The position numbers were made by a program, and so were the translations under genes. The notes under the pieces were generated by a model. It saw only the letters and a program-made list of their open reading frames with translations. It made no database searches and was not told the DNA's origin. Shown piece by piece: positions 63,495 to 64,000 of a DNA stretch of 64,000 nt. Position 1 is the first letter of the stretch. Every line of letters starts with the position of its first letter. The DNA is from Fen-1135 sp963705275 (GTDB lineage Bacteria; Desulfobacterota; Syntrophia; Syntrophales; UBA2185), in the NCBI GenBank assembly GCA_963705275.1, contig OY970063.1, positions 186,001-250,000 on the forward strand. Direction: 5' to 3'.

Positions 63495-64000
63495 CTAACC
63501 AGTTTTTGCCAGTTCAAACCTGCCTCCCCATCTGTGCAGGAGGATTTTCTTCAGCAGTGCATACTTGTCATTTTCCAGTCCCGAAATGTGTTCTGCCAAC
63601 GAGAAAGCATCTGCCCTTGCCTCAAAGAGAATATCCGCATCTCTCAGGATATGAGCAATACGGAAATCAGGAACTCCCGACTGCCTGGTTCCCATAAATT
63701 CACCGGGGCCCCGTATGGCTAAATCCTCTTCGGCGATTTTGAAACCGTCATTCGTCTGTTCCATGACCCGCAGCCTCCTCGTTGCGTCCTCGGAACTTCT
63801 ACCGTGCGACATCAATATGCAGAATGAAGGAATATCGCTCCTCCCGACCCGTCCTCTCAATTGATGCAATTGAGACAGCCCGAACCTCTCCGCATGTTCT
63901 ATCACTATTAGGGATGCATGGGGTATGTCAATTCCCACTTCAATTACTGTCGTGCAAACAAGGATATCTATATCTTTCTTTAGGAAACCTGCCATGGTCT
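63495..64000 (-). CDS. recG: ATP-dependent DNA helicase RecG, C-terminal part
   Basis: The gene runs off the right edge; about 168 C-terminal residues are present. TTVIEVGIDIPHASLIVIEHAERFGLSQLHQLRGRVGRS is encoded near the visible 5' end and holds helicase motifs V and VI (TTVIEVGVDVP and QLRGRVGR in RecG). ERFGLSQLHQ and RGPGEFMGTRQSG are RecG-specific. RecG unwinds branched DNA at stalled forks. The final Lys-Thr-Gly tail is short. The ATG at 63995 is internal, not the start. Confidence 0.95.
   Translation of the reverse strand, partial: TMAGFLKKDIDILVCTTVIEVGIDIPHASLIVIEHAERFGLSQLHQLRGRVGRSDIPSFCILMSHGRSSEDATRRLRVMEQTNDGFKIAEEDLAIRGPGEFMGTRQSGVPDFRIAHILRDADILFEARADAFSLAEHISGLENDKYALLKKILLHRWGGRFELAKTG

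Overview
The window looks like a chromosomal segment of an anaerobic Gram-negative bacterium, most likely a Desulfobacterota (former Deltaproteobacteria) member of the Syntrophus/Smithella type. This rests on gene content and gene order, not on a phylogenetic test: indolepyruvate:ferredoxin oxidoreductase (IorAB), a thiolase next to a MaoC hydratase, CstA, a ybeY-pgpH-phoH block, lipoprotein and periplasmic genes (lnt, mltD, M16 peptidases), and an archaeal-type ApgM beside homoserine dehydrogenase. I see no prophage, insertion sequence, CRISPR array or rRNA. Most of the window is core housekeeping.

Layout. 1-13 kb (mostly +): 3' end of a thiolase, a MaoC hydratase, a possible 46-aa ORF and cstA, then a 2-hydroxyacid dehydrogenase (-), a COG2509 FAD protein, leucyl aminopeptidase, an orphan peptide-ABC ATPase pair (dppDF), a MATE exporter (-), miaA and a PpiC lipoprotein. 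Four of these genes carry five one-base frameshifts, all of the same sign. 13-14.7 kb (-): a Rossmann/DUF2520 protein (candidate ketopantoate reductase) and panB, preceded by an attenuator-like leader. 15-23.7 kb (+): HAD phosphatase, tilS, ftsH, folP, acpS, tsaE, lysC, a ComEA-like protein, then a lytic transglycosylase (-). 23.8-31.2 kb (+): tRNA-Pro(GGG), a GloB-like hydrolase, tRNA-Leu(UAG), the proteostasis block tig-clpP-clpX-lon, tRNA-Val(UAC), tRNA-Asp(GUC) and a terminator. 31.2-37.5 kb (+): radical SAM protein, CorC, lnt, prfB with its programmed frameshift, mltD. 37.5-47.9 kb (-): a B12-type radical SAM protein, a secreted MORN protein, a small membrane protein, an active/inactive M16 peptidase pair, an M20 peptidase, phoH, pgpH, ybeY. 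48-54.9 kb (+): dtd, DUF1285, guaB, dnaE, UPF0280. 55-64 kb (-): recG (partial), hom, apgM, ybgC, a TPR membrane protein, iorA, iorB, a TPR/membrane protein and a CbpA-type J protein.

How they fit together. Peptide uptake ATPases, leucyl aminopeptidase, an M20 peptidase and IorAB fit growth on peptides and amino acids. The thiolase and MaoC hydratase fit acyl-CoA metabolism. lysC and hom-apgM are parts of the aspartate/threonine pathway; panB and its neighbour belong to pantothenate synthesis. tig, ClpXP, Lon, FtsH and the J protein form the quality-control set.

The points most worth following are: (1) the five same-sign frameshifts between 2.4 and 12.1 kb; (2) an E. coli-like RF2 autoregulatory frameshift at codon 26; (3) a probable ATT start codon for phoH; (4) a leader peptide plus terminator ahead of the DUF2520-panB operon; (5) a small ORF between a promoter and cstA. 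I did not find a convincing wholly new multi-gene system.
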